Source: Lutjanus erythropterus
Taxonomy: Eukaryota > Chordata > Actinopteri > Lutjaniformes > Lutjanidae
Reading direction: 5' to 3'
Length of the DNA: 64,000 nucleotides
Assembly (NCBI GenBank): GCA_020091685.1
Contig: CM034607.1
Location: forward strand, 31,370,831-31,434,830
Made by a program: the position numbers and the translations under genes. Numbering within the stretch: position 1 is the stretch's first letter; each line of letters opens with the position of its first letter. Under the pieces are notes generated by a model. That model ran no database searches and was not told where the DNA came from. It worked only from the letters and a program-made list of their open reading frames with translations. Below, piece after piece: positions 1 through 11,897 of the stretch.

Positions 1-120
1 CAAAACATAGCATTACATGATAAAAAGGCTCCTGGCTACCCCGAGGTGGAGACAAGAAACCCAAGCTAAAATAGCCTGTAATTCTTCCTGCATCCAGTGA
101 TGTCACTGAAAACAGGAAGA
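1..120. repeat. Fragment of an interspersed repeat (weak)
   Basis: A stretch at 61-88 is matched, with a few mismatches, at 22044-22071; both share the core CCAAGCTAAAA and a following TTCTTCC. Two copies in one window suggest a dispersed repeat fragment. Its ends are not visible and I do not know the family. Confidence 0.25.
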
Positions 121-1374
121 ATTACAACAGAACTGAACTAAACAGACTCTGCAGCAGAAGAACTTTTTTCTTGGTCACACTGAGGAATTTATTGCTCCAA
201 CTGACTGCAGCCACCATCAAAACTGACCGGGCGCTCACATAAAAAGTGCAGAAGTTCCCTTTTATGGCCTTCATTAGAAAGCTACAGCGTCTCTCTTTGA
301 GCCACCTCGAGATAAAGATCCTCGCTGCAGGGGGCCGTATGCGAGCCTTTCCACGATGAATTGAGGATTTGAAAACCTCAGAAAGTAACATGCTTTCAGA
401 TCTTATTTCCTCTTACTTGTGATATGGCCAGGCTCCGAGTGATGTGCAACTTGAACTTATTGATCGTCAATTTGATACACCGCTGGCAGAGCGCATTAGA
501 TCTGTATCTCAGCTGAAACTCTATTAATATTCTCTGAGTGCAGAACTGTCCACAGTCGAAGAGACATGCTCTGAGGAAGCTCGCTGTCTTTGGATCGACA
601 TATATATGAGTAGACAGCCTCCGCGGAGAAACCGAAGAAGATGTTTAGGAGATAAGCATCTGTCAGCCGTGCATACAGACACATCTTACATCTGACCCGT
701 TTGCTCTTTAAGCTTCATTTCTCCTGTAAGTAAAAAAGACCACTCTGTTGACGGCTTGTGAAAACTCTTTGTAATTAATGCGCATCTGCAAGAAGTGCTG
801 ACGTGAACACTATTTAAAGCTCAATAACTAAAAACTGTAAATACCTAATTGTGCCCCGAAAGCCTCCAGCTGTATTTTCTGCCTTTCTATTAACTTAAAT
901 ACTCAGAGAATTTATTTTCTCCCATGCATGAGTTGACAAACATGGATTTGTTTAAACAGAAAGCATAATTACATAAAATTAGCCAGTCACTGCTTCTTAT
1001 GTAGCAATAAACTGAGTAAACACATCTGAATTTACATGTTTTTAAGAAAAAAGTAATTATAATTCCTATTTAACGGTTTCTAAAGCAAAATAAGGACATG
1101 TGGGTTTGTGTTCCACCTCTGTTTTTAAAGATATGTTGAGTGCCATGCTGTTTATCACGTCCTCTGTGGCTCTGAAGGGAGCTTTTCAAAGTTAAAAAAA
1201 ATAACCTTGATGATGTAATCAGGGTGATTTCAGCTTGAGCTTCAAATTTATAACAGAGTGCCTGTTTCAAACTGTGGGTGTTTGAAGGCTTGAAGGACGT
1301 GGGTGTTTACCAGGCAGAGAGGGTCTAATGAAAAATACTTTCAAGTTGCATTTTGAGCAGTGTAGAATATCCAA
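121..1374. other. No feature recognised
   Basis: Unique-looking AT-leaning DNA. Open frames on the minus strand (for example 122-391, 89 codons) show no domain, signal peptide or splice-like borders and are taken as chance. Confidence 0.4.
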
Positions 1375-1387
1375 GGTTAGGGTTAGG
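1375..1387 (+). repeat. Short telomere-like motif
   Basis: The sequence GGTTAGGGTTAGG contains two TTAGGG hexamers. Two units are far too few for an interstitial telomere array and may be chance. Confidence 0.3.
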
Positions 1388-1480
1388 ACTCATACCAGAG
1401 AGTAAACGTCAGAATATCTCGGCCCCTGCTACTTCGATTTTGACTGTTCTTCGAGCTGCATGGCTGCAGGGATGACAATA

Positions 1481-1575
1481 TCAGTCAGTCAGTCAGTTCA
1501 CCACTTTGGTTCAGCCTGAAAAATATCAACAAATATTGGAAGGATTGGCATGAAATTTGGTGCAGACGTTCATGT
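1481..1575 (+). repeat. Teleost interspersed repeat, first part
   Basis: A (CAGT)n run at 1481-1499 leads into a unit with the wording AATATTGGAAGGATTGGCAT followed by GAAATTTGGT. I recognise this as the repeating module (act on 'tactggatggattggcatg' wording) of a common fish repeat. It resumes at 2131-2455 after an intervening segment. Confidence 0.5.
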
Positions 1576-2130
1576 TCTCTTGTTCTTTCCAGCTCAGCGC
1601 TGGAGTGAGGTCCGGCTCCACACATGCACATTCTGCTATCAGGGGGGGAAAAAAAACACCTTGCCTTCTTTGCGTTTCTCTAAATCACAAACGTCTTAGG
1701 CAGCGCTAGGCCCAGGATGCAGCAAAACAGTGTCGGGACCTGGAGACTAGCTGGCATTAAAACGACTACATCACTGCAGAAGAAAAGGTAACAGCTGTTT
1801 GCTTGGTTGTGTTTGTACTATTAGCATCCCAGGTGCTAATTTCCTGTTTTCTGCATGTCGGTTGCAGCTTGCAGGTTGCTCCTGTTTCCTGGGGACTATG
1901 AAAACATAGATAGCGGACGCCATGATGCCACTTGAAACAAACAACCAGTGGCAGATGTATATCTGCAGTGTGCATCCGGTGAGTCAGACTGGACTGGACT
2001 GCTCTGAGGTTGTGGCGAAAAAAATCTTTACATTACTACGCAGATTGAACACTATGATGCGCAAAGTTCAGGTACTGGTATGGTGAAGGAAAATACAGTA
2101 CTAGAACGATCGACTCATGCTTTTCATGAT
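1576..2130. other. Segment interrupting the fish repeat
   Basis: This stretch separates two parts of one repeat family (1481-1575 and 2131-2455) and is unlike either. It includes a G-run plus A-run at 1641-1657 and a phrase around 1697-1715 (GGCAGCGCTAGGCCCAGGAT) that looks like another dispersed fish element. I see no terminal repeats or target duplication, so insertion is inferred only from the interruption. Confidence 0.3.
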
Positions 2131-2455
2131 ACTTTTACCTTTCCTCTAGCACTTCCAGCTGATCAGAGTTTTCACTTATCCAGTGAAATATCTCAACATG
2201 TACTGGAACAACTGGCACCAAATTTGGTCTAAGCATTCCTTGTTTCCCGACGGTGAATTCAAATAACTTTGGTTATCCCCTGACTGTTCTACTAGGACCT
2301 GTACGACGTTGATTTATAATATGACTCAGGAACTGCTGCATGGATTGCCATAAAATTTTGGAAAAGTCATTCACGCTCTTATCAGGTTGGATTGTTATCA
2401 CTTTGATGATCCCTTAACTTTTTTATCTTGTGCCATATTTTAGCATTCTAACACA
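2131..2455 (+). repeat. Teleost interspersed repeat, second part
   Basis: Two further degenerate modules are visible. One at about 2187-2280 has AAATATCTCAACATGTACTG, CACCAAATTTGGT and TAACTTTGGTTATCCCCTGA. One at about 2318-2440 has CATGGATTGCCATAAAATTT and CTTTGATGATCCCTTAACTT. The module period is roughly 110-130 bp. It is the same family and orientation as 1481-1575. Confidence 0.5.
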
Positions 2456-4543
2456 CTATAAACAAAGATAATTAGGGCCGGGCTGATGGCTGACAGTCAT
2501 CGATCAATGAGCCGTCCACAATCAAATCATGAACGTGATTTGAAAGCCCTCTGTACTTGAGGTAGTGTGTCCCCTCAGAGCTGCCATAAAACAGGAGTTG
2601 TTGGCAAAAATTCTGTTTTTGACACTCGGGGAAGAAATTAAAAAGAAGCTGTTGCTGCTGGTTGTTGCACTGATATCATGTCTCTCATTTTCTTACCAAA
2701 CCCGTCCAGTTAGGTGAATCCAAGACACTCAGACGTGTGTTACTTTGACCCTTTAAACACGGCACGGCTGAGCGAGCACGATCCTCACTCCTCACCTATT
2801 GCATGACCTCTCTTAGCAGATGGAGTTTTAAGGACTTCTTGTCCATGTTGGCTTAAAAATGTAGCTTTAAAGTTCATTCTTGACCTTGAAACCGGCAGAG
2901 CTCTCTCGACTGTGTGTATTTTTAGATAGCATGTGAAAACATCTCTTGCTTTTGAGCATCACTCCAATGGGAGCAAACAGTCTTTCAGTTATTCATCAGT
3001 AAATAACTGAGGATTAGTTCTCTAATGTTCTTCTTTATTTCTATAATTTTCAGATTTGATTGAAAACACACTTATTGAATCGGCTGAATTTGGGGATGAA
3101 AACAATCCCAGACCTGTGCAGCTCACTCCGGCTGACTTCATCAGAGACCTCCCCGAACAATACAATCCCAATATTGTCTCACAACGCTTGGGCCGACAAT
3201 AACGGTGCATATTTTCTGTTTCAGCAAGTTCTGCAGCTCGATATCACCCACTTTGCTCCACATTTCATTTGATTAAATCAAGACAGTAAAGAGCTGAGGC
3301 AATATCTCTCAGCACAGAAATCAATTATGCAAATAAACAAAACAAACTCATCGTCTGCGGTTTCGAATTCAAGGTTTCAGACATCCGAGTACAACTCACA
3401 GGATTATTCTACTGTATATGAGGAACCATGTAATGATCCCGTGGACTGAGGCATCATGCTTGTTGTTGCCAAGTTAGCCAAATCCTCAAAAAAAAAAAAT
3501 CCATTCACTTGGAATGAAATGTACAAGTGGAGCAGAGACGGAGTGGAAAATAAAAAGCAATGTAGTGAAATCGATCGAAACCCAATCCTTGTTTGTGTCA
3601 AGGCCCAGTCGTGGATTCTGTGGCCGTCACATGGCAACGCCTGTAACATGGTCACCGTTGCCCTACCACTTCTCTGTAAAGCACCTCTGCAGCGTGTGAG
3701 GCTCAGAGTGCGTTTTGTACAGAGTTGGTAGAAGCAGGCGAGCTTGACAGCACAATGACTACTATTATCAAATGACTGCTGACAAGAAAGTGAAACCTTT
3801 TAGGCTGTATTATTAAAATTGGAGCTATTAGCTGTCATCAGGCCCGTTTGGCTGCAGAAATAGCCACGTTTTCAAGGACGCACATGCACCTGTGCTTTAG
3901 AAACATTTAGAGATGAATATAAAAGAATGATACCAGTGCAGAAATGGATATTAAATCATGTTGTGGAATCAGACCTGACATGATACGTTTCCTCCAGCTC
4001 TCTCGCTCTCTTTCTAAGATGCATGTATCAAATCTGGCCCGCCACCTCATTTTAGAGCTTGAAAAGAATATAATTTGTGCAATACAGTTCTACAAAGTTC
4101 ATGTCCCAGAATGCATCCCAATATTTTTATCAGTGCGCTAAAGCATCTGGATATATCTCAACATCAGGCAGCACGGGGGTCTAAAGCTTTTACTATAAAA
4201 AGAGCCAGTTTTGGCTGAAAAAGAAAAGAAAATCTGTCTGCAGCCACAACTATTAAATTCTCTGTTTCTTTCCCTTTTTTGGATTTTGGTATCCACAGCT
4301 AGCCTGGGGAGACATAAGACTAGCTACCGGCAGGATTTTAGCGGAAAAAGCACCAAGCTGGAGTCAGAGTGTGTGAGTCTGTGACACACATTTTAGTTAA
4401 TGCAATATTAAAACTTTTTTATTATTATTGAGTGTACAGTATAGGCACATTTATACAATTTGAGAATCTAAGAATCACTTTAGAACAGCAACAACGATAG
4501 GTGAAAATAAAATGTTAAATGCTATATTAATGCTACATTTCCA
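2456..4543. other. No feature recognised
   Basis: About 2.1 kb of unique-looking DNA. Overlapping open frames at 3404-3731 on both strands surround an A-run (about 3489-3499). They show no domain and no supporting context. Confidence 0.4.
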
Positions 4544-4562
4544 TTTTTTTTTTTTTTTTTTT
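4544..4562 (+). repeat. Poly(T) tract, 19 nt
   Basis: Uninterrupted T-run. No retroelement body is recognisable next to it, so its origin is open. Confidence 0.85.
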
Positions 4563-5517
4563 GTCAAAGCCACAGGGAGCGTCTGGAGAAGGAAAAAAGA
4601 AACACAGGTACCTGAACCCTGAGTCTTTTCCAACATTCAGTAACATAAAAAGTAGCAGCATAGACAAATGCCGTCATTTAGTTTTATACATTTAGTTTTT
4701 ATTAGATACAGTACTTGGTTTATTTCATCATTAGCTGTGACCAGCGGTTTTTGTCTGAGGAGACCAAAATCTGGCATGGAGGTCAAGCGTGTGCGTGAGG
4801 AGGTGTGTGTTTGCATTAATCCCGATTGGCTAAAAGGGAGCGCTGCAGTAGGAAGTAGCCTAAAACAAAACTTTAGTGTACTGGAACTTAGGCCACACCC
4901 CCCTGTCATAACCTGCTGCTGCAGGCATCATTGGACAGGAATTTCTTTTTTCCAGTGTGACTTATAGTTTGTTTCCACCAGGCACGGCCGCGTTGCCTTA
5001 AGGCTATCTGTTTTTGACAGATGCCACATCGATCTGCACAGAGCAAACAGGAAGTCACAGAATAACCATAGAGAATCCAGTTAATTTTCAAAATAAGAGA
5101 CCCCATGCAGACTGGTGATCATAAAGACAGACATATTCAACAAGATCTGAACAAGTCAACATAATCAGGCGAGTAAAACGTTTGGCTGCTGAAACACTGA
5201 TGGTGGGGCGCGCAGTCATGTGGAGGATGGATCAAAACCATGGCGCAGATGTGTGGCGTCCGGTGGAATCAATGTGTTAGTCCCATGACTTATACTTGCA
5301 TGCACACGCTTGTTTAAATAAATCGTACAATTCCTGAACAACTGAGTGTCTGCTTGTCATCATTTTTCCTTGACTTCTGCTTTCAGATCTAGTTATCAAT
5401 TATTAAGATATCGCTAAAATACAGTAGTTTGACAGAGTTTGACACTGCTGCTCTAAACAAACATGGTAACCGAAGAATTTAACTGTTTTCCCTTCCTTCT
5501 TGCCCCCACCCAGCAAT

Positions 5518-5518
<1 letters not shown>
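4563..5518. other. No feature recognised
   Basis: Unique-looking DNA. The open frames at 4668-4967 (plus) and 4637-4909 (minus) overlap each other and show no recognisable protein features. Confidence 0.4.

Positions 5519-5590
<72 letters not shown>
5519..5590 (+). repeat. (CA)n microsatellite, 36 perfect units
   Basis: 72 bp of uninterrupted CA dinucleotides directly abut arm A of the inverted duplication. The array creates spurious open frames on both strands (poly His-Thr and poly Cys-Val). Confidence 0.97.
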
Positions 5591-5594
<4 letters not shown>

Positions 5595-5721
5595 TTATGC
5601 AGAGGAAATCTCCGACCTCATTAACAACTATCTCCTCTTTTCCCCAAATCCTTTTTCTTTCTTCTGTTTCGTTCTCACCTTCTTGAATCCTTTCCGAGTC
5701 GTCTTCTTCTGTCTCATGTCT

Positions 5722-5756
<35 letters not shown>

Positions 5757-5811
5757 CTTGACACTGACTGTTTCAGCCTCGCTCTCTCGATATCTCACTC
5801 CTCTCATTCAC
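5591..5811 (+). repeat. Arm A of a 6-kb-spaced inverted duplication
   Basis: Read on the minus strand this matches 11792-12031 almost base for base: CTATTATGCAGAGG at 5592 pairs with CCTCTGCATAATAG near 12030, and CGCTCTCTCGATATCTCACT at 5781 pairs with the sequence near 11800-11820. The visible differences are in the length of the CT/AG run and one extra 13-bp unit in the other arm. I recognise no transposase, terminal repeat or gene in it. Confidence 0.85.
5723..5752 (+). repeat. (CT)n microsatellite, 15 units
   Basis: Perfect CT run inside arm A; the other arm carries the matching (AG)n at 11861-11896. Confidence 0.95.
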
Positions 5812-6190
5812 TGCTCTCCTTCCTCTTGCTGGAATTTCATCACTTGGGCTCATTAAGGAAAGTTGTTGACACTTTTCTCATAACTTTGTCTCTCTTCTCA
5901 TTTCGCAACCCCCACGACGACAGCGCCCCCCCCCCCCCCAACCACCCACCCACTCGTTACCACCATTACCACCCCGACCTCCTTACCCAGAGTCCTTCTG
6001 TTTATCCGCTCTCTTCATATAATAAGGCAACACCACATGCAGCCACTTTGTTTCGTACTATGTCTGTTTCCCTCTCATTGTTTCTTTTATCCACCTTGTC
6101 TCTGCTTGTCACTCCTGCGCCCACTTACCTACGCTCAGTTTTTGCTTTTTTTCTCTCTCTATCTCAGACTGACGGCTCAGTTCAATAAAG
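5812..6190 (+). repeat. Pyrimidine-rich low-complexity tract with poly(C)
   Basis: C/T-rich DNA with a 14-nt C run at 5926-5939 followed by ACCACCCACCC, so the minus strand is G-rich and could form a quadruplex. Long Ser/Leu/Pro-rich open frames here (5826-6188, 6037-6366) follow from the base bias and are not called as genes. Confidence 0.6.
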
Positions 6191-8381
6191 TTACTAGAAA
6201 ATGGCATTTCAATGATGTTTTGCTTGCATTATCTGACATACTGTATCTGCAGTTGAAACTATATTTTGGGGAATCATTATTGAGCGTCGATGGTATTTTA
6301 CTGAATCTGAATCCCCTCTCAAATCTGTTTAAAGCTCACTGCATGGCTGAAATATGGTCTCAATAAAAATCCAAAATGCAAGAAAGATTCAAGGCACACT
6401 GTAGTGTTTGTACACAATTAAAAATGTCATTGTACTGTCCTCAAATGTCTGTTAGTATTATTATTATTGAAATCTACTGGCCAGCCTCTGCAAAAATTGT
6501 GTTCTTTGAGCATCTTAAAGCTTCACTAAGGGAATGTGTTTGACACGATAGACAGATGGTTAATCTGATCGCCTGCCAAATTTTTTCAAAAGTGCCTGCC
6601 CCTTTCCAAACAGTTTCTAAGGATGACCTCTCAGATGGTTCTGTGTACCAAACCATGTGCTGTGTCAGGTTAAACCTGACCCTCATTGCTCGCAAACTCA
6701 CAAAACAGCAGTTTCATTTTCTTAGAAACAAAGAGTCAGACTGTCTAGAAGCTCCTGATGCAGACAAAAATAGCCAGTCACTCATTTCTGCCATTCAGTC
6801 AGTCATAAATAGATTTTTAAAAAAGTAATTAAAACCAAGCACGGTCATAAGAGGGTTCTACCCTGGCTAAAAATGTGATATTAATTAATTAGTTAATGAA
6901 AAAGAGGGACGATGCTCTTAAAGCAGCAATTAAATCCAAGATAGGGACACATTTGTTGAGGAACAAGGACACTAAAGAAATCAGAAAAGTGAAATTACTC
7001 TTTATTGAGACTATATTTCAGAACAGAACAGAAAAACTGAAGCATCCAAAGTATGTGAGCAACAGAAACACCCAGCAGTGCTTCTACTCTGTTCTTTTCC
7101 TATTAAAATCTAACTTCGTACATTTGCAAGAATCTAAATTAACAATTAACTAAAACTGGGAGATTCACGTGATATTTTTCAGCAGTATTTCTTGGCACCA
7201 CATTAACAAGTGGTTGCCTAATTAAATGTTCACAACTTGTAGTTAAAGCCTAAAAATGAGTTGAGCAGATAAGCAGGTGTAACCTACTTTACACCTTCTT
7301 TTTCACGACTCAAGAACTTAATGTGAAATTAAGTCGATAAGCTTCATTTTATCATATTTAAGTGACGACAAGGAACTTTCATATTTCATTGATTTTGGAG
7401 GCTTCTGTGGACGAAAGCTGCGGTTTTTCCAAAATCTTTAGTTTTACAAAAGCACAGTTGGCTCATCAAAGCGGAGTTTTTCATTCTGTGGCAAGCAACG
7501 TTTGCAAGCAGGTGTTTGTTATCAGCCACGCAGCTTATTAACTAGACAACTGGCAACAAGTGACAATGTGCCCTCAGCCTTTGGTCATCTTACCAACAGA
7601 ATGATTTAATTGGCTACGGCTGATATAATCTGCCATCCGCGACAGTAGTCATTTCAATAAGCGGGATGAATGGTCAGGGTTATCTAGAAATGAGATGACT
7701 GCTACCTGCACGTTGTTCTTTGTAGGGGTTATTTTCTTCATCATAATCTTTCAATTATTCTCTCGATTGAACAATTCACCATTTGGTCTATAAAATATTA
7801 ATGATCCGCATGTGTTACGACGTGTACAGTAGTACGCTTGGAACGATACTGTGTCTGATATGTTTTTTTTTCTGCTAAAAGGTATAATGTTGACATTAAA
7901 GTCCTTAAAAAGGTTTCTATTTGGACACAAGATGTCTCACTGTGATGTCCGTTTTCAGTGTGTGTCCACTGGTGGCTTCAATTTTCTGCATCACACTTGA
8001 ATAAGTTAATATTAGAAAAAATATCGGATTGTGATAATTTTTTTACCTGCTGTCTATTTGCACCTGTGAGGCAAAAGGCACACAACATCTACTCACAGCC
8101 GATCTCTTTAGGTCATAAATAGCAGCGAGTTCACTATTCATCAGAGGCTGTAACAGCTCAGTGGATTAAGCACAGCAGAGGGATGAAAGTCCTGTCACGG
8201 GAGAATATAATTATAGGTAATTATGGTGTAATATTAAAAGTCACGTTGCAGGGGGGTGTTTGTTTTGTTTTGTTTTTCTTTTTTGTGGCATTTCTTAAAT
8301 TATTTTCCCTTGCACTTTGGTTTGGTTAAGACAACATAACTACTTGGGTAGGGTCTGGAAATGGTTTGTCATCACCGTACA
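6191..8381. other. No feature firmly recognised
   Basis: Two antiparallel open frames at 6474-6828 overlap; neither has a domain I know. The rest is AT-rich unique-looking DNA. A tRNA-like phrase (AGCTCAGTGGATTAAGC near 8155) has no B-box partner downstream. Confidence 0.35.
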
Positions 8382-8632
8382 GGTGTAAATAGCCACAGTG
8401 GCTGATCTACCCTGGATGCTCCTAGCATTGTTGGCTACAAATGTGTAAATATCGATACTGGCTATTGCACCCTAGATGCAAATGTAAACATGTGCTATCC
8501 CACCACGGGTACGAATAGCATTGTTGTCTACAGACACTTGCATGTTTGTATCTGCAATATTAGACTATACACTGTGTGTAAATAGCCACATTGGCTTTTT
8601 CCACCCCAGGTGCAAATAGCATCTGTCTTATT
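8382..8632 (+). repeat. Degenerate tandem repeat, about 60-bp unit
   Basis: Related segments begin at 8382, 8441 and 8573 with GTGTAAATAGCCACAGTGGC or variants, and continue with CACCCTAGATGCAAAT or CCACCCCAGGTGCAAATAGC. An inner partial unit lies near 8494-8540. Spacing is irregular, so the array is old. It may belong to a dispersed fish repeat of unknown family. Confidence 0.55.
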
Positions 8633-9335
8633 TTTAACTGATATTACCACTGCAATATGATTTCCATTATTAGCTTGTATGACACTATTTGCATCATTAT
8701 TCTCACAAAGATGTTTTCTTGTTTAATTGTTCAGCCTTAACTTGGACCAAGATTGACTTCCAAAGCAGTTGTGATGTCACAAATCATGTCTGCAGGCCCG
8801 CCCCTTGAAACTGAGATTGATTGAGATCTTCAGTGAACACAAAGACACTTTCATCAGATGAATGTGAAACAACCTTGAGTTTCAAACTGCACATACATCA
8901 TTCTGCACAGTGAAGCTCAAACATCCAACCACAGGAACAAGTACAAAAACAGATTTTTGAGTGCAGGGGGAAAAAAAAGTAAAAAAAAAAAATAGCCTGA
9001 GGTCATGTACTCAAATAGCTTTTATCCAACCTAAACGCCAAAAACACTAAATATACTGAGTTTACTATTGCAGTGTGGCAGTACATCCTCAAAGCTGACT
9101 TTTTAAAGAAAGAACAAAAAGAAACAAAATGTTTGATTAAAGATTTGTTAGCCTTTGAGCTTAGCAAATCTGAGTGTTCTGCCAACCTGGAACCAGATAC
9201 AAACTGGAACCAGCAGTCAGAACCAAACCCTACTTCAGCGATCAATAATTTAATCATCCTTTGAATGACTGCCACCAGAAAGCAACCGCAAAGTCCAGGG
9301 AAACATGACTCAACAAAAACAGCACAGCTTATTAG
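8633..9335. other. No feature recognised
   Basis: Unique-looking DNA with short A-runs at about 8970-8991. No gene signal. Confidence 0.4.
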
Positions 9336-9840
9336 CAGAGGTGGCAAAAATACACACATTCTTTACTCAAGTAGAAGTACAGATATGTGTGTAAAAAGAA
9401 ATTACTTCTTTTTTGTCTTGTTAGAAGTATTTCATCTTGTTACAACTTTTTTGTCTTGTTATGACTTTTATGTTTGCTTTTGCAACATCTTTGTCATCTT
9501 CTTATGTATTTTTCATTGTTACTTGTTAGTCTTGTTACGTTTTTTTCATCCAGTTACATTTTTTTCTACGATACGATGTCTGTTGTGTGAGATATACTCT
9601 CATGGATACACCAAGGAATCACCTTTTCTATGTGTTACTGTCTCATCCATTTAGGTTGAAATCAGTCTTGATGCTGGGACGGCGGCTCACAGTTCAAATG
9701 CATCAAAACTGAAGTAACAAACCTGTTTTAAAAACATAAGAGAGAGCAAGTACAGAAATGTTTAACTTGTAGGCCATAAAAGTAAAAAGTTGTGTAAAAA
9801 CTCTACTGAAGTATTTGTACTCAGTTACTTCCCACCTCTG
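9336..9840 (+). mobile_element. Non-autonomous DNA transposon with CAGAGGTGG ends
   Basis: Starts CAGAGGTGGCAAAAATACAC and ends CAGTTACTTCCCACCTCTG, giving a perfect 9-bp terminal inverted repeat (CAGAGGTGG/CCACCTCTG). Terminal wording such as TTTACTCAAGTAGAAGTACA matches a very common fish MITE family. Flanking octamers CTTATTAG and ACTGTTAG agree at 5 of 8 positions, which fits a decayed 8-bp target duplication of hAT type; that class call is inference. It encodes no transposase. A copy in the other orientation lies at 48731-49207. Confidence 0.65.
9408..9575 (+). repeat. Degenerate tandem array inside the transposon
   Basis: Successive segments read CTTTTTTGTCTTGTTA or close variants (near 9409, 9448, 9468), with more diverged ones to about 9560. 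The unit is roughly 18-22 bp. The opposite copy at 48.7-49.2 kb lacks this array, so it arose after the copies separated or is an internal expansion in this one. Confidence 0.5.
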
Positions 9841-11762
9841 ACTGTTAGACCGTTTATGCACATACTCTGGTTCATTATTAAATAGCCAGTTAGAATCTGC
9901 AGTCCATGATGTTTCATTAGAAGAAAGGCTTGTAATATTAGAGGGTGCACACTGAGACATGGACCACTGGCTAACAAGGTGAAAAGGACAGTCATTTTTC
10001 ATTTCATTGAGTCTTGAGCGTGCACTGTGCCTCTCTCCCTCCTTCTGTCACTTCATGTCTCTCTCATTTTGTCTCTGCGGGCTACAGATCCCCTCGTTCC
10101 TACACATCCTCACACTTTCCCACACTGCCCCGGTACGCCTCCTCTCTCCCCCTCTCTCTCTCTCTTGCTTCAGCTCGGTGACAGCTCGTGTATTTCATTA
10201 ACGCCGTACTCTCCTGAATCTGCTCCTCAGCCGCTGTAACATTCAGCCCTGTGGAGTTATTTCTTGCTCGTCTTTCTCCTTCCTCTGTGATTTATTTAGG
10301 CTTTCCCCCTCATTGCCTCCTGTCCTCATGTTCATTCCTGTTTTCGTTATGCCAGCTCTCAGTTTCAGTTCACATTTCATGATGCATTTCCAGTTCAGCG
10401 GTTTGTTTGCCGACATGACTGAGAAACTTCACGCTGACAACAAAAGTGGCGACACTGTACTACAGAATAATTTATAGTTAAAACAGAACAAATAGGGAAT
10501 CTAGTTTCACTCCGAAGTCGGCACTGTTGCTGTTTCTCATTACTGTGACAGCTCTCGACAAATTTTTAAATCTGTGAAACTTCGGCTCTCAGTCAATAAC
10601 TTTGAGTATTTCTGTCTCAGTCTCCTCCGCAATCTGCCCCACAGTGTCGAACGAGTTCATAGTGTCATAGCTTTCCATCAGCGGTCAAATATTCTGCTGC
10701 TGGCAGCTTTAAGGTCAGATCAATCTAGTTCATGTTGGTTCTGTTTTGGAAAATGTCAGAAAATGTTTGGTGTTTTACTCTTCATCTGCGGAGGTTACAT
10801 TTCATTTTGCAAAAGAAAAGAATATTCATGTATCGCAGGAAAAAATGCGAGTTTCAGTTTCGTTTTGTTGTCAAATCAGTGCTGAGGGTTATAATCTTTG
10901 CTCACTGTCACGACAACCACAGAAAGAAAAATGAAAGTCACCGCCAGGAAATAATCCTCAAAAACGCCACGAATTTGTCACAAATTTGATGACTTTAGAC
11001 TTGGTTTAAAAGCGTAATGTGTGGGTCGAAAATTACACATAAAGACACAACAACTTCCAACTTCTTTCAATGTTCAAATTAAGACATTTTGGCAACTTTT
11101 TGAACAAGACATCCAAAGCTCACCCTCTGTCTTATCATACTGCTCCATGTTTGTTGGAGACGTTTGTTGGGAAAGAGTTATTTCGAGGAGGAGTCGAGGA
11201 GATAATCTTTAAAATGCTTCACAGGTTTCATCAAACTAATCATTGCTGGCAGAAACTGAAGAGAGACATTGATGCAAGTTGTACCTTTTGTGCAGATTTT
11301 AGGGAAACCTGGATTAATTTTAGACGTGTCTACATATAAAACAACTGTGATGTAAACTGTCTAAATTTATTGCTCACTTTAAAAATAGCTTTGTTTGGAT
11401 TCACAGAATGAAACAGAAATTCTATTTGATTAATTTGCTCATTATTTAGTCCAACTTTTTTATTCAAGAAATCTAAATTAATTAGCAAAAAAGCTAACCT
11501 ACATCCAATAATATTTTTTTTCTCTGACTAATTGTAGAAATAAAATTAAACATTCATAAACTCTGCAGGATATTTATTTAAATATTCATTCATTTATTTA
11601 TTTAGATTCTGATGTTGTACAGAAGTTTATATTTGTTGCACATCTTTTAAAACTGAGTTGTACAAAGAACAGTAAGTCAAGGTTGATATTAGCAAACTAA
11701 TGCTAAGCTAACATTAGCTTAACAGATAAGTTACTTTGTAAATCGATGGCGCTGCCTCTAAT
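9841..11762. other. Mostly unique DNA; pyrimidine-rich at 10025-10180
   Basis: 10025-10180 is C/T-rich (CTCTCTCCCCCTCTCTCTCT type) and makes spurious Ser/Leu/Pro frames. The open frames at 10574-10989 and 11021-11339 have no recognisable domain. 11460-11640 is very AT-rich. Confidence 0.4.
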
Positions 11763-11820
11763 AATGAGAGGAGTGAGATATCGAGAGAGCGAATGAGAGG
11801 AGTGAGATATCGAGAGAGCG
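11763..11820 (+). repeat. Exact 29-bp tandem duplication
   Basis: A 29-bp unit starting AATGAGAGGAGTGAGATATC is present twice without a mismatch (11763-11791, 11792-11820). The counterpart at 5782-5810 has a single unit, so the duplication is specific to this arm. Confidence 0.9.
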
Positions 11821-11856
11821 AGGCTGAAACAGTCAGTGTCAAGTGGAAGTGTCAAG

Positions 11857-11897
<41 letters not shown>

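Noticed and set aside
1375..1387. Interstitial telomere array
   Set aside because: Only two TTAGGG units.
5479..5856. Overlapping 92- and 118-codon frames
   Set aside because: Produced by the (CA)n and (CT)n arrays; the residues are His-Thr, Cys-Val and Arg-Glu/Ser-Leu repeats.
8155..8215. tRNA-like A-box phrase AGCTCAGTGGATTAAGC
   Set aside because: No B-box, no cloverleaf and no SINE body downstream.
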